A stretch of 64,000 bases of DNA from Prosthecobacter dejongeii (GCF_014203045.1 NZ_JACHIF010000012.1:1-64000), one strand, 5' to 3'. Shown: positions 1-9,876, numbered from the stretch's first letter. Program-made: numbers and translations. The notes: generated by a model from the letters alone, not told the origin.

Positions 1-3000
1 TCAAAGGCGTCCACCAAGGCGGCGACATTCGGTGCGGTCTGCGGTGCCAGTAACCCGGCTTGCGCATCCCCCACATGCAGCACTTGCAGCGTGAAGGAAA
101 CGGGCACCGTCGCAGCGCCACGCCCTGGAGAGCCGATATCGGTGGCGCCCGGTGCCTGGAAGGCCTGATAGAGCCCCACCTCTGCCGCTACATAACGAGG
201 GGACTGCAAGCCTGAAGGAACATCCCACACCAGAGCATCCGTCGTCGCTCCACCGCCAGAAACGCCTGCGTGACCACCCAGCGCCCCGCTACCATCTGGC
301 CGCAAGAAGCTCTGAGCGGCATAGCTGAAGTAGAACAACTCGCGCCCGGTATTATCAAACAAAGCGATCCCATCATTCTGCCCAAGACCAGGGGCACCCA
401 CGGTTTGAATCACCTGAACGGTCGGCTCTAGCCCCCACCAGGTGCGGAAGGCAGCCGGATCTGCCGTGGTGATGATGATAGACTCACCTGCAGCGATGCT
501 GGTGCCATTTGGGAAGGCCCAGGCCTGGCCCTCGACATACAAACGGCTTTCATCATCCCACGTGAAACCACTGAGATCCAAAACGCTCGTTCCATAATTG
601 GTTAGCTCCCAGTAATCCGCAGCGCCTAAAGCATCCGATGGGCTGGAGTGAATCTCGGTGATGAAGAGCGTCGGAGGTGCAATGTCGCCGTCATCCTGAA
701 TGGAGGCGATTGTTGTCGCCAATGAAACTCCCGGTGCAGTGCCAGCCATGAGCACCTGCTGCGTACCATCCGCCAGAGCATCATTCACCGCTGCCACATC
801 GAAGGTCACGGAAGATTGTCCCGCAGGGATGACCACAGACACGGGCACCGTAGCCTCCGTGGTATCTCCGGAGACCAACTGCACCGTCAAGTCAGCTTCC
901 GCATTCCCGTAACGCTGAAGAGTGCCCACAGCGGCAGCCGCACCTGCACCTTCGCTGAAAGAAGCTGGAGCCACCTGCAACAGCAGCAAAGTCGCTGGAT
1001 CTATGCCAGAGCCAAAAGACCCACCAGGGGAGCCGACATCGGTGCCAGTGGAGGCACCGACGCTGCCATTCACACCATTACTTGCGGCCATGTAACGTGG
1101 CAAACCACGGCCTGAATTTGGATCCCAGACAAGAGCCTCCGTCGCCAAGCCCCCTGCGGAAGCCCCTGCATGCCCACCCAGAGATGGCAACCCATTGGAG
1201 CGGGTGAATCCACCTGCAGCATAGCTGAAGTAAAAAACTTCTGCACCGGTGTTGTCATAAAGAACAACACCATCGTTCACGCCCAAACCAGGAGAACCCA
1301 CAGACTGTAGAACGCGTGCAGTCGGGGGCAATCCCCACCAAGCTCTGAACACCTCTGGAGCCGCTGCTGTAAAGACCACGGACTCACCCGGTGCGAGGGA
1401 GGTACCTTCTGGCAAAGCCCAGGCCAAGGCCGCAGCGCGGTTACGTCCAGAATCATGCCAAGTATAGCCATCCAACACCTTGGCAGTAGAACCAAAGTTT
1501 GTTAGCTCCCAATAATCGCCCACACCCGCCGGGGCGGTGGCAGAGGGGTTCGAATGCAACTCCGTCAGCACAAGCTCAGATGGAGCCACCAACGTGATGT
1601 TCACCATCTGTGCAGCCACAGAGCCTTTGTCATCTGTCGCCACTGCACGGATGACGTGCACGCCAGGCGTGCCACCTGACCACAGGAACTGATAAGAGCC
1701 TGAAGTCGGGGCAAATTCCTGCAACTCTGTCTCCCCGTCGAAAAACTCCACCTTCACCACAGAACCATCCAAGTCTCCAGCCGTTGCGGAGATAAGAATA
1801 GGCGTAGCACTGCGGAATACTTGGTTAGCCTTCGGTGTGTGTAGAGTCAGAGAGGGGGCCTGATTCGTCAACGGTGCACCTGGCACCCACAGCGGCTGCC
1901 AACCCACAACTGGGAGACCATCGCCATCCACCGGACCTCTGACTTCACCTGTGAGTGAATCCACAGAGCTCGCGACTGCGGCTCCTGTGCCTTCGTCCAG
2001 ACCAAAACGGCCCACTAGCCCTGCGGCTGAAACGACCGAAGAATCCTTGGTCGCAGCGATGTCTTCAGGACTGCGGGCATAGTCCCAAACACGGACTTCA
2101 TCGATCGCCCCGAAGAACGACCCTGCACGCTGCCCTGCGGTGTTAAGTGCCGCACCTATCGCAAACCGATGATTGCTGTCGTAACGAGGCATCACGCCCG
2201 GAAGTGTGGTCCGGGCAGCCACCTGCACACCATCCAGGAAGAGTTTCCATTCGCCTTTCTCACCATCGTAAGTCACTGCGGCATGGTACCAGCGTCCGTC
2301 CTGGATAGGTTCATGCGTGCCGAAGATGGGGAAATTTGCGCCCCCAGCGACCACACCTGATGTGGGGAAAGCCTCAAAGTCTGCCGCCAAAAAGCCATCT
2401 TGAGTCACGCCTACCAAATAGTTGGTATCCGTATTATTGTTGTCGGATTCACCTCGACCTTTGGCAAACAGGGGCTGCACTGTGATGCCACCCGAGCCTG
2501 AGCCCGCCGTAGCCCCGAGGCCCTCTTTACGGAACCAGGCCTCAAGAGTCATCCCTTTGGTCGGAGGGCCACCGACCCCCAACTGCGGGGAAGGATTCGT
2601 GGCGACATGCTCCACCAGACCATCAAAAAACAGAGCGGTCTGAAGGGGTGGGTTCAGCGGATCTGTGCGCACTACCGCTGTCACAGGCGTACTGGTCGGG
2701 GCCAATCCATCATTGTCCGTCGCACGTGCCACGTAAATGTAGCGTCCACCATCCAGGCCGGTCTCTTCAATCGTGTAAGGTTCTGTGGTATCAATGCCAA
2801 TGAAAGCTCCATTTCGGAAGAACTCCACCTGAGCCACATTGCCGTTAAAGTCAGAGGCATCAGCAGTCACCGTGAAGGACGCCGGGCTGGTGAAAATCTG
2901 TCCCTCCGTCGGCGAAGTGACAAGGATATCAGGCAGAATCGGGGCGGAGAAAAAGACAAAGCTAAACATGTCTTCCCCCGCCGTTGCGCCGTTCTCCAGC

Positions 3001-4097
3001 ACTGGCAGTGCGGTGGCACTGACGATATCGCGGCTTTCAATGATCCATCGAGCATTGACTGGATCCCACTGGAAGGAGACGATGTTATCCGAGTTGTTCG
3101 TTGCACCACCTTCGGCGCTGATGATCAGAGTCCCCGTATCTGGACTGCCCCCTGGGATCTTCAAAAACCATTGACCCGTCGGTCCCTTCGTAACACTGAA
3201 ATCACCGCCTGCCACATCCGTCGTTGCATCGCTGTTCACGCGGCCCAGAGCCTGCAATCTTTCCGTTCCCACCTTGCTCACAGGGAAATAAACGAAGGTC
3301 ACTGGATCCTGCTCTGTGCCTGTGCCGTTGGAGCCATTGTCACGCACACCGATGCGCCATGTGCCATCCGCTTGTGCCGCTGAAGCCGCATAATTGTCCT
3401 CATTCTTCGCATGGTTCACCAGCAATACCCCATTGGCGGGAGTGGCTGTGGGGTCGGCTGAACGGAGATCAAGCAACGTCACCCCGGATCCGATATCAAT
3501 CAGGTTCGAGCCTAAAGCCAACGAGGGACTGCCGTTAAAACGATCTAAAGGCAAGCCATTGCCACGATCTGAAATCCAGCCCGTGCCGCCTAACCAAAGA
3601 TCATACGGGAAATAACCAAACGACAAGTTCACATTCACCTCAGAGCCCTGTGCTGCTCTGGCAGTGGCAAAAAAGTAAGCGACGGGCGGGTCCACGCCAC
3701 CGGCCGTGGCCACCGAAGTCGTCGCATAAAACTGCCCGATGGTATCACCAAAGGCATTGTTGTTACGACCATTTTCCGCCACGGAAGAAATCAATGCACC
3801 CGAGGTAAAGTCATTCTCATTGAGAAAGCTGATCCCAAAATCAGCCCGGCTGGAAGCGAAAGGCACGGGCTCCCAACGCAGGGTGCCACCTGGCCCACGA
3901 AACATCGTGATGGATGTCGAAGTATTCAGGTTATCATTCTGGCGAACAATCAAGGTGCCAAACTGAGTGGAAGGCGGCGGCAACTCCATTTGTGCCCGGA
4001 GAGACACTGGCAACAGGGCCACGAGGGCTAACAAAGCCAGCCAGCAGGCCAGCCGCACAGGATTGTTAGCGGCGATCGAAATTCGGGGGGAGCTCAT
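1..4097 (-). CDS. Large exported multidomain protein (Ig-like, LamG, two lamin-tail domains, Calx-beta, start of a phosphoesterase-like domain), 3' end missing
   Basis: The frame stays open from the ATG at 4097 to the window edge, giving about 1365 residues with no stop. A GGAGG ribosome site about ten bases upstream supports the start, and a signal peptide follows (hydrophobic to about residue 35). In order I read a beta-rich N-terminal region, a bacterial Ig-like domain (about 380-475), a LamG/concanavalin-like domain (about 483-690), a second Ig-like domain (745-836), a lamin-tail domain (838-1015), a Calx-beta domain (1037-1136, SFSEGAG start) and a second lamin-tail domain (1140-1322). 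The last visible residues, LQVLHVGDAQAG, resemble the start of large exported calcineurin-like phosphoesterase/5'-nucleotidase domains; this last call is inference from about 30 residues. It is probably a surface or secreted protein, possibly with phosphatase activity beyond the window. Confidence 0.8.
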   Translation of the reverse strand, partial: MSSPRISIAANNPVRLACWLALLALVALLPVSLRAQMELPPPSTQFGTLIVRQNDNLNTSTSITMFRGPGGTLRWEPVPFASSRADFGISFLNENDFTSGALISSVAENGRNNNAFGDTIGQFYATTSVATAGGVDPPVAYFFATARAAQGSEVNVNLSFGYFPYDLWLGGTGWISDRGNGLPLDRFNGSPSLALGSNLIDIGSGVTLLDLRSADPTATPANGVLLVNHAKNEDNYAASAAQADGTWRIGVRDNGSNGTGTEQDPVTFVYFPVSKVGTERLQALGRVNSDATTDVAGGDFSVTKGPTGQWFLKIPGGSPDTGTLIISAEGGATNNSDNIVSFQWDPVNARWIIESRDIVSATALPVLENGATAGEDMFSFVFFSAPILPDILVTSPTEGQIFTSPASFTVTADASDFNGNVAQVEFFRNGAFIGIDTTEPYTIEETGLDGGRYIYVARATDNDGLAPTSTPVTAVVRTDPLNPPLQTALFFDGLVEHVATNPSPQLGVGGPPTKGMTLEAWFRKEGLGATAGSGSGGITVQPLFAKGRGESDNNNTDTNYLVGVTQDGFLAADFEAFPTSGVVAGGANFPIFGTHEPIQDGRWYHAAVTYDGEKGEWKLFLDGVQVAARTTLPGVMPRYDSNHRFAIGAALNTAGQRAGSFFGAIDEVRVWDYARSPEDIAATKDSSVVSAAGLVGRFGLDEGTGAAVASSVDSLTGEVRGPVDGDGLPVVGWQPLWVPGAPLTNQAPSLTLHTPKANQVFRSATPILISATAGDLDGSVVKVEFFDGETELQEFAPTSGSYQFLWSGGTPGVHVIRAVATDDKGSVAAQMVNITLVAPSELVLTELHSNPSATAPAGVGDYWELTNFGSTAKVLDGYTWHDSGRNRAAALAWALPEGTSLAPGESVVFTAAAPEVFRAWWGLPPTARVLQSVGSPGLGVNDGVVLYDNTGAEVFYFSYAAGGFTRSNGLPSLGGHAGASAGGLATEALVWDPNSGRGLPRYMAASNGVNGSVGASTGTDVGSPGGSFGSGIDPATLLLLQVAPASFSEGAGAAAAVGTLQRYGNAEADLTVQLVSGDTTEATVPVSVVIPAGQSSVTFDVAAVNDALADGTQQVLMAGTAPGVSLATTIASIQDDGDIAPPTLFITEIHSSPSDALGAADYWELTNYGTSVLDLSGFTWDDESRLYVEGQAWAFPNGTSIAAGESIIITTADPAAFRTWWGLEPTVQVIQTVGAPGLGQNDGIALFDNTGRELFYFSYAAQSFLRPDGSGALGGHAGVSGGGATTDALVWDVPSGLQSPRYVAAEVGLYQAFQAPGATDIGSPGRGAATVPVSFTLQVLHVGDAQAGLLAPQTAPNVAALVDAF

Positions 4098-4162
4098 AGT
4101 AACGAGCCTCCATAAAAAGCACCCTGCTAACCTTTAGCGACGTGATTAGCGTGACAAAATCG

Positions 4163-4176
4163 ACGTTCTGGAACGT
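4163..4176. promoter_or_regulatory. Small palindrome upstream of the lamin-tail protein gene
   Basis: ACGTTC-TG-GAACGT is a perfect 6-bp inverted repeat about 66 bases upstream of the start at 4097, in the only sizeable gap between two same-strand genes here. It could be an operator for a dimeric regulator. No partner regulator is evident in the window. Confidence 0.25.
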
Positions 4177-4274
4177 GACGAATTTTTCACACTTCATGTT
4201 AATCCAGTTTGGTAAGCTACCGCTAAAGCCGCCTAATCACACAAACTTTCCCGTCACACTCACCTTCGACCCCG

Positions 4275-5177
4275 CTAAAATCTCCACAAGAAACTGGTAT
4301 GCAGCGTGAAGTCAGGACTGGCCCGAGTCAGGCCCCCACCCACGCCTAAACGAAGAGACAAATGCTTTGGCAGGCCCACCATGGTGGTCAGCAAAATCTC
4401 ATGGGAGCTGCCGTAACTGCGAAAGTCTCCGATGGCTTCCACCCCTAGAGAAAGATCATGATGGATCTCACATCTCAATCCCGCTGCATAGCCAAACCCA
4501 GGGCCGCCCCCCTGACCGGAAACAAAACTGACGAGGTTCACCACAGCACGTGTGCGTTCTGTGATGTCACTTTCTAAAATGAGGCGGGAGTAAAAACCAC
4601 TCTCCCCATGCCGATGAATGCCACCATGGGACCCATGGTCATGCCCTCCGCCCCCATGACTATGCGGGGCCACAGGGCCGCCGGCATCGGGGCCGGAACC
4701 AGGTGAATGAGAATGCGCACCCACACTGCCTGTGTGGGAATCGTCGGGCCGTTCAGCAAATTCATATCCCGCCCATAGTCCGGCCCTAAAGTTTGTGGGC
4801 CCGGTGGGAGGTATCAGAGAAATAACAAACTGAGGTGTGATGCCGGTGTAATTCCAGTCACCACTTTCATCTGAAAAACCCGCCGATAATCCAAAGGCGA
4901 GTGATGAGGCAAGGCCGATGAAAAAACCTGGCTCCGTGGAGAAAGAATCCGTGTCTCCATCCCGCTGCCATTCATAGCCTGCAATGGCGACCCCACTCAA
5001 TGGAGCGGGAATGGCACTGTCCTGTACAAGGATAAAGTCCCGTCCATGATGGCCTAGGACATTCCCAGGAACCAGACATGTAAGAGCAAAAAGAGAGGAA
5101 ATGACGAAGGCCCTGAATCCAAGGCTGAGCCTTAGAAATTTGGGGTCCATGCAGACTTCTACACAGATGTTCTTCAT
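4275..5177 (-). CDS. Probable outer-membrane beta-barrel protein with a histidine-rich segment
   Basis: About 300 residues. I chose the ATG at 5177 because AAGGA lies eight bases upstream; an ATG at 5195 and a GTG at 5201 are also in frame. A signal peptide is followed by a mature region beginning near GHHGRDF. Alternating hydrophobic beta-strand segments and a C-terminal aromatic ending (LWRF) are typical of outer-membrane barrels. A loop in the middle is packed with His, Gly and Asp (HSHSPG, HSHGGGGHDHGSHGG, HRHGE), which suggests metal binding. It follows the repeat protein gene by about 37 bp and is probably the last gene of the cytochrome/copper-chaperone operon. No family assignment is certain; a metal-binding porin or sensor of the copper or zinc state is a guess from the histidines and context. 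Confidence 0.7.
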   Translation of the reverse strand: MKNICVEVCMDPKFLRLSLGFRAFVISSLFALTCLVPGNVLGHHGRDFILVQDSAIPAPLSGVAIAGYEWQRDGDTDSFSTEPGFFIGLASSLAFGLSAGFSDESGDWNYTGITPQFVISLIPPTGPTNFRAGLWAGYEFAERPDDSHTGSVGAHSHSPGSGPDAGGPVAPHSHGGGGHDHGSHGGIHRHGESGFYSRLILESDITERTRAVVNLVSFVSGQGGGPGFGYAAGLRCEIHHDLSLGVEAIGDFRSYGSSHEILLTTMVGLPKHLSLRLGVGGGLTRASPDFTLHTSFLWRF

Positions 5178-5214
5178 GGATGGTTCCTTCGTCATTTCCA
5201 CAGTTAGTTAGGTA

Positions 5215-8200
5215 TTATTCAATGTTTTGCACAGCTTCCAACCAAACGCCGCCCGAGAGAATGGGCGATGTCTTGACCGTGGTGAGCGGACTGAGAGTAG
5301 GCATCTGGGGCAGCAGGAAGAATCCGTAGCCTTTTAAGCTTTCACCATCGTCAACAATCATGCCCTGGAAACTGACTGGGCGTTTCAGCGGCTTGTTGGG
5401 CGTGACGGTGGTGTCCGTATCTGTCAACTCCAAGGTCCCTTTGAAAGAACCACTGGTTCCTGGTACAAATTTACCAGGTGCACCCGCGACGACGGTGAGC
5501 TTGATTTTAGCTGGGTTGGGTTCGGTGATCTTGGTCGTTTTCAGACCTATCTCGAGGGTGTCCAGATCCAGCCTCGTGGTTGGGTCTGGAGCGCCGCCAT
5601 CTGTGAAGCTGATCTTGGCATTGCCCGGTCCTGCCTGGGCACCCAGGGCTAACTCATCGCTTGCAGGTGTGATGTACTTACGACCAACGACTTCCAGCTC
5701 AAGCGGGCCAAAACCCTGGGCATAGGCTCGGTCTTTGGCCACCGCACCTTTGAACCATGAGAACTCTGACATGGCCAGATTTCCCGAGGTCGCGCTGTTT
5801 TCACCCACAGTCACAGGAGCTTCGATGCTGAAGGCCCCCAGGAGGGAACCCATGCCTTTGTAAAGCACGCCGAAGACCGTCAAATGACCATGCTGCTCCA
5901 GCGGCCCACCAAAGGTCAACTTGGTGTTATCTGCCAAGACGACCACCCCTGTGGCGGCTCCTGTTGGGGCGAGCTTGAAGGCTCCGATGCTGGACCCTTG
6001 TGGCAAGGACACATCATCCAGGTTCGTTTCATCCTGCAACAGAGCCAGGGTATAGTCGCCTGCATAGGCACCGGCTGGGCTGAGCGGCTGGCGTGCAATG
6101 AAGGGCAGCACTGTGCTACCGTCTGTGACCTCGCCATAGACAGCCTTAGCAGCCGAATCTACTCGCAGGGAAACCTGAAGCGCCGCTTGGCCTGGACGTG
6201 GCAGGTTAAGACTCGTTGCAGGCGCAGCAAGCGAAGTATCCAGCAGGGCAGCGACCTTGTGTGCCTTGCTCCCCAGAGTGATTGTTCCCGTCAAGCCCCC
6301 CGTCGCAGTGACCTGAAATTTGACGGCTCCACCGAGGAGGCCATTGATGGACGCATCACGGCCCAATGGACCTGTGAAGCTGCCATGGATGCCCGTCGGC
6401 AATGCCGTGATGGCAAAGGTATCTGTCACGGGTTCACTCTTACCTGCCCTGTTGGCAGCCACGACCTCAACGGTCACGGATGTGGCAACCACCTGTGGGC
6501 GGCCACTGATGGTGCGACTCTTGTTATCAAAGCTCAGTCCGCGCGGCAGCCCTTTCACCGTCAGGGAAACGGGGTTATTCGTAGCCCCGAGTGTGAGCTG
6601 GAAAGGCTGGCCGATGATGAGATCAGGAATATCAAAATCATTCACCACAGGCGCAGCAATGACCGCGACGGTTGCAGGAACACTGTGGACCCAGCCCGCA
6701 GCATTGCGTACTTCCACTGTGTAATTGCCAGCATCGCTCAAGGCCGTTTCCTCAATCACGAGCGTAGTTGCGGCACCGTCTTCGACGGGCTTGCCGTTGC
6801 GTTTCCACTGGTAGGAAAGATTGGGACCGATGGCTTTGACACTCAGCGTGGTTGTTTTACCAGCGACCAATTCTACCGACTTCGGCTGCTGGGTAATCAC
6901 AGGTGCGATCACAGCGGGGATACCTGTCGTCCATGCAAAGTTAAAACCTTGGCGCAGACTGTTATTTGCAGGAGCATTGCTACCCACGGCGATGGTGTAG
7001 TAGCCAGGTGTCAGGGTGTAGGACCGAGTGATCGTTCCTGCCGTGGAATTGTCATAATGATCGAAGTAAGTGATGTCTTCAGCCCAAGCGACGTTGCCAC
7101 GGTTGTTGTAGGTATGACTATCGGTGCCGTCATTGTCCCAGCCGCGCCAGAGGGTAAAGCTGGGGAACATGCTGCTCGTATCTGCCAGACGGTTCGGCTC
7201 TTGCGTGCTCGGCCAGGCGACGTTGGCATCACGGCTCACCGTGAGGTTCAGGGTCAGGTTATCCTTCACATGCACGGCTACCCAGCGTGAAGTATGCGTC
7301 CAGCCCACAGGTGCGTCTCCATTCGCTTCGTTAAAAAGCGCATTGTCTTCCCAACTCCAGGCCCCCACATGATTGGAGAAACTGCCACTGTCCCCACGAC
7401 CCACGCTGATGACATGCGCGTAGCCGATACCACCTTCGGCAGGATCGCCCGCGAGGATGTTAGCGGCTGAGGTGGTTTTGTAAGTGGCTTTGTAACCTTG
7501 GCGCAGGGCATTGTTAGCCGGGGCATTGCTGCCCAGCGCGAGGCTGTACTCTCCCGCTGGCAGACGCCACGTGCGAGTGATTTTGTCAGCGGTGGAGTTA
7601 TCTACATGATCCACATAACGGATATCCTCTGCCCAAAGCACATTGCCGCGATTATTGTAGGTATGCAGGTCTGCGCCATCGTTGTCCCAGCCACGATAAA
7701 GCGTGAGGCTGGGGAACATGCTGCTCGTATCCGCCTTACGGTCAGGGGCCGCTAGGCTTGGCCATGGCACCGTCGCATCGCGCTCTACGGTCAGGGAGAA
7801 ATACACGTCCTCTTCCAGTTTCAGAGCCAGCCAGTTGCTGGTGTGCGTCCAGCCCACTGGTGGCTGACCGGGAGAAAAGAGCGCATTGTCTTCCCAGCTC
7901 CAGGCCCCGACATGGCTGCTAAAGCTGCCTGTTTCACCTGCCCCAGCAAGGACCGTAAAGGTGTAACCGATGCCTTCATCTCCTACCACAGGATCAATCT
8001 TGGCTTGTGAACTCGTGCTGTAGCTCACTTTGTAACCCTGGTTGTTTGGATTCGTCGCCGGGGCATTGCTACCGATAACAATGCTGTATTCACCAGCGGG
8101 CAGCAAATAACTGCGGGTGATCGTTGTCTCCGTGCTGTTGTCAAAATGGTCGTGATAAGTGATGTCCTCTGCCCAAGCGACATTACCCCGATTGTTATAG

Positions 8201-9876
8201 GTGTGATTGTCAGAGCCATCGTTATCCCAGCCTTTGTAAAGCGTGAAGCTAGGGAACAGGGAGCTGGTATCCGCCAGCCGCTCAGGTTCTTCGGTGGTCG
8301 GATCTGGCACTGTGGCATCACGCTCAACCGTGATGGTGAACACAGTCTGGGTTTCAAGACGAAGCGCTATCCAGTTGGAGGTGTGCGTCCAGCCGACGGG
8401 CTCCGTGCCCTGACCGTCATTGCCAAACAAAGCATTGTCTTCCCAACTCCATGCGCCGACGAGGCCGGAAACGCTCCCGCTTTCATTTTTGCCTGCGAGG
8501 ATGGTGTGCGCATAACCCACCCCACCTGTGCCGATGTAATCCGGCTCTGGATAAGTATTCGGCACCGGGTCTACAGCGCCAGAAGGCTGCGAACTAAAAG
8601 TGATGCTGTAACCCTGCCGATTCGTATTCGTTGCAGGTGCGTTGCTGCCGAGCGCGAAGGTATAATCCCCGGCTGGCAAGAACCAAGTACGGGTGATGGT
8701 TTCTTCCGTGGAGTTATCCACATGATCGGCATACTGGAGGTCTTCTGCCCAATCAATATTCCCCCGGTTGTTGTAGCTGTGGTGATCGCCACCATCGTTA
8801 TCCCAGCCGCGATAAAGCGTGAGAGAAGGAAACATGGATGCCGTATCTGCACGGCGATAAGGCAACTCTGAGCTTGGCCAAGGCACGTTAGCATCCCTCG
8901 TCATGGTGACGGTCAAGATCGTGTCTTTTTGCAGACGAACGGCAGCCCAGTTGGAGGTATGTGTCCAGCCCACGGGTGGCTCTCCAGCCTCGGCATCAAA
9001 GAGGGCGTTGTCTTCCCAACTCCACGCACCCACGTGACCATTGAAACTCACGGAGCTTTTCGACCCGAGGTCGATCTGGTGCTGATAGCCGATGCCTCCT
9101 GCTGCTGGATCTCCAGCGACATAAGAGCTCGAGACCGAAATGGTCCCGACAAGCCCGTAGGAAGTCGCATCCGGTGTTGGCGACTGGCCCGCGTAATGGG
9201 CGCCGCCCACAAAGATGGAGAAATCACCCGCAGGCAGGAAAAACGACTTGGTAACGGTGCCATCAGCATTGCCATCTCCGACCACTCCAGGAACATCCCC
9301 GAACAGGCTGGAATCACCATCCACGGCATAGCCTTTAAACACAAACGTGCTCAGACCATCCGCTGCATCGAAGTTAAAAACAGGTCCCGTCTGGTTGTCG
9401 CCGCCAACCCGCCAGTCTGCCAGAGACTGGAACACCCCCTCCTTCGCCACTCCACCGAGAGTCGCGAGATAAGCCTGGCTGATGGCAGAGCCATCATGGT
9501 CTGCACTGCCGGGCGCATTGGTGATGGGGGCAAGGTGAGCTAGGCCCTGGAAGACTGAGAAGCCAGGTTTGATGCTGCCATCCTTGGTGCCACCATTAGT
9601 AGAGCCGCTGAAGGTGATAGTAACATAGCCTGGAGCCGAAAGATTGAAGCGAAAGGCGCGCAGCTTATGACTGTCACCAAAGTCGGCATCCGTCCCATCT
9701 GCCCAACCAAAATTGCTGGTCACGGCTTGATCTGAAATCGTGATAGGGGCCGCATTCGGCAACACCGTGCCGAAGTCGCGGCCGGAATAACCGATGTGCG
9801 CTGACGCGGTCACGGTGCCCACGAGGAGCGCCGCGCCCGACAAGAGCTGGTTAAAGAAATAGCGTTTATTTTTCAT
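5215..9876 (-). CDS. Giant exported protein with four tandem ~170-residue repeats, Ig, putative-Ig and a shared C-terminal module
   Basis: 1553 residues from the ATG at 9876; the frame is open further upstream but would run into the next gene, and a signal peptide (to about residue 26) follows this ATG. Residues 30-250 form a diverged N-terminal region. Four highly similar repeats follow at about 261-430, 451-623, 635-803 and 816-985. Each carries GAWSWEDNALF, PVGWTHTS.W, ADTSSMFPS.TL, GWDNDG...HTYNNRGN, WAEDI.Y and LPAG.Y..A.GSNAPA. Then come an Ig-like domain (about 988-1075), a putative-Ig domain (1080-1160) and a ~390-residue C-terminal module (1160-1553) that also occurs in the genes at 9950 and 25593. 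The repeats faintly resemble pre-peptidase C-terminal-type beta-sandwiches. The function is unknown. The protein is surface or secreted and sits 73 bp downstream of the di-heme cytochrome gene. Confidence 0.85.
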   Translation of the reverse strand: MKNKRYFFNQLLSGAALLVGTVTASAHIGYSGRDFGTVLPNAAPITISDQAVTSNFGWADGTDADFGDSHKLRAFRFNLSAPGYVTITFSGSTNGGTKDGSIKPGFSVFQGLAHLAPITNAPGSADHDGSAISQAYLATLGGVAKEGVFQSLADWRVGGDNQTGPVFNFDAADGLSTFVFKGYAVDGDSSLFGDVPGVVGDGNADGTVTKSFFLPAGDFSIFVGGAHYAGQSPTPDATSYGLVGTISVSSSYVAGDPAAGGIGYQHQIDLGSKSSVSFNGHVGAWSWEDNALFDAEAGEPPVGWTHTSNWAAVRLQKDTILTVTMTRDANVPWPSSELPYRRADTASMFPSLTLYRGWDNDGGDHHSYNNRGNIDWAEDLQYADHVDNSTEETITRTWFLPAGDYTFALGSNAPATNTNRQGYSITFSSQPSGAVDPVPNTYPEPDYIGTGGVGYAHTILAGKNESGSVSGLVGAWSWEDNALFGNDGQGTEPVGWTHTSNWIALRLETQTVFTITVERDATVPDPTTEEPERLADTSSLFPSFTLYKGWDNDGSDNHTYNNRGNVAWAEDITYHDHFDNSTETTITRSYLLPAGEYSIVIGSNAPATNPNNQGYKVSYSTSSQAKIDPVVGDEGIGYTFTVLAGAGETGSFSSHVGAWSWEDNALFSPGQPPVGWTHTSNWLALKLEEDVYFSLTVERDATVPWPSLAAPDRKADTSSMFPSLTLYRGWDNDGADLHTYNNRGNVLWAEDIRYVDHVDNSTADKITRTWRLPAGEYSLALGSNAPANNALRQGYKATYKTTSAANILAGDPAEGGIGYAHVISVGRGDSGSFSNHVGAWSWEDNALFNEANGDAPVGWTHTSRWVAVHVKDNLTLNLTVSRDANVAWPSTQEPNRLADTSSMFPSFTLWRGWDNDGTDSHTYNNRGNVAWAEDITYFDHYDNSTAGTITRSYTLTPGYYTIAVGSNAPANNSLRQGFNFAWTTGIPAVIAPVITQQPKSVELVAGKTTTLSVKAIGPNLSYQWKRNGKPVEDGAATTLVIEETALSDAGNYTVEVRNAAGWVHSVPATVAVIAAPVVNDFDIPDLIIGQPFQLTLGATNNPVSLTVKGLPRGLSFDNKSRTISGRPQVVATSVTVEVVAANRAGKSEPVTDTFAITALPTGIHGSFTGPLGRDASINGLLGGAVKFQVTATGGLTGTITLGSKAHKVAALLDTSLAAPATSLNLPRPGQAALQVSLRVDSAAKAVYGEVTDGSTVLPFIARQPLSPAGAYAGDYTLALLQDETNLDDVSLPQGSSIGAFKLAPTGAATGVVVLADNTKLTFGGPLEQHGHLTVFGVLYKGMGSLLGAFSIEAPVTVGENSATSGNLAMSEFSWFKGAVAKDRAYAQGFGPLELEVVGRKYITPASDELALGAQAGPGNAKISFTDGGAPDPTTRLDLDTLEIGLKTTKITEPNPAKIKLTVVAGAPGKFVPGTSGSFKGTLELTDTDTTVTPNKPLKRPVSFQGMIVDDGESLKGYGFFLLPQMPTLSPLTTVKTSPILSGGVWLEAVQNIE
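6922..9096 (-). repeat. Fourfold tandem coding repeat (about 500 bp units)
   Basis: Four units within one gene at roughly 8587-9096, 8008-8526, 7468-7974 and 6922-7431. They encode near-identical blocks such as AWSWEDNALF and GSNAPA, separated by short variable linkers. The similarity implies recent duplication or ongoing homogenisation. The spacing of about 550 bp makes this stretch prone to unequal recombination and to assembly errors. Confidence 0.85.

Noticed and set aside
5884-7290. A 468-codon open frame on the plus strand opposite the repeat protein
   Set aside because: It is antisense to a gene with signal peptide and clear domains, shows no domain or leader of its own, and its repeats mirror the coding repeats on the other strand.
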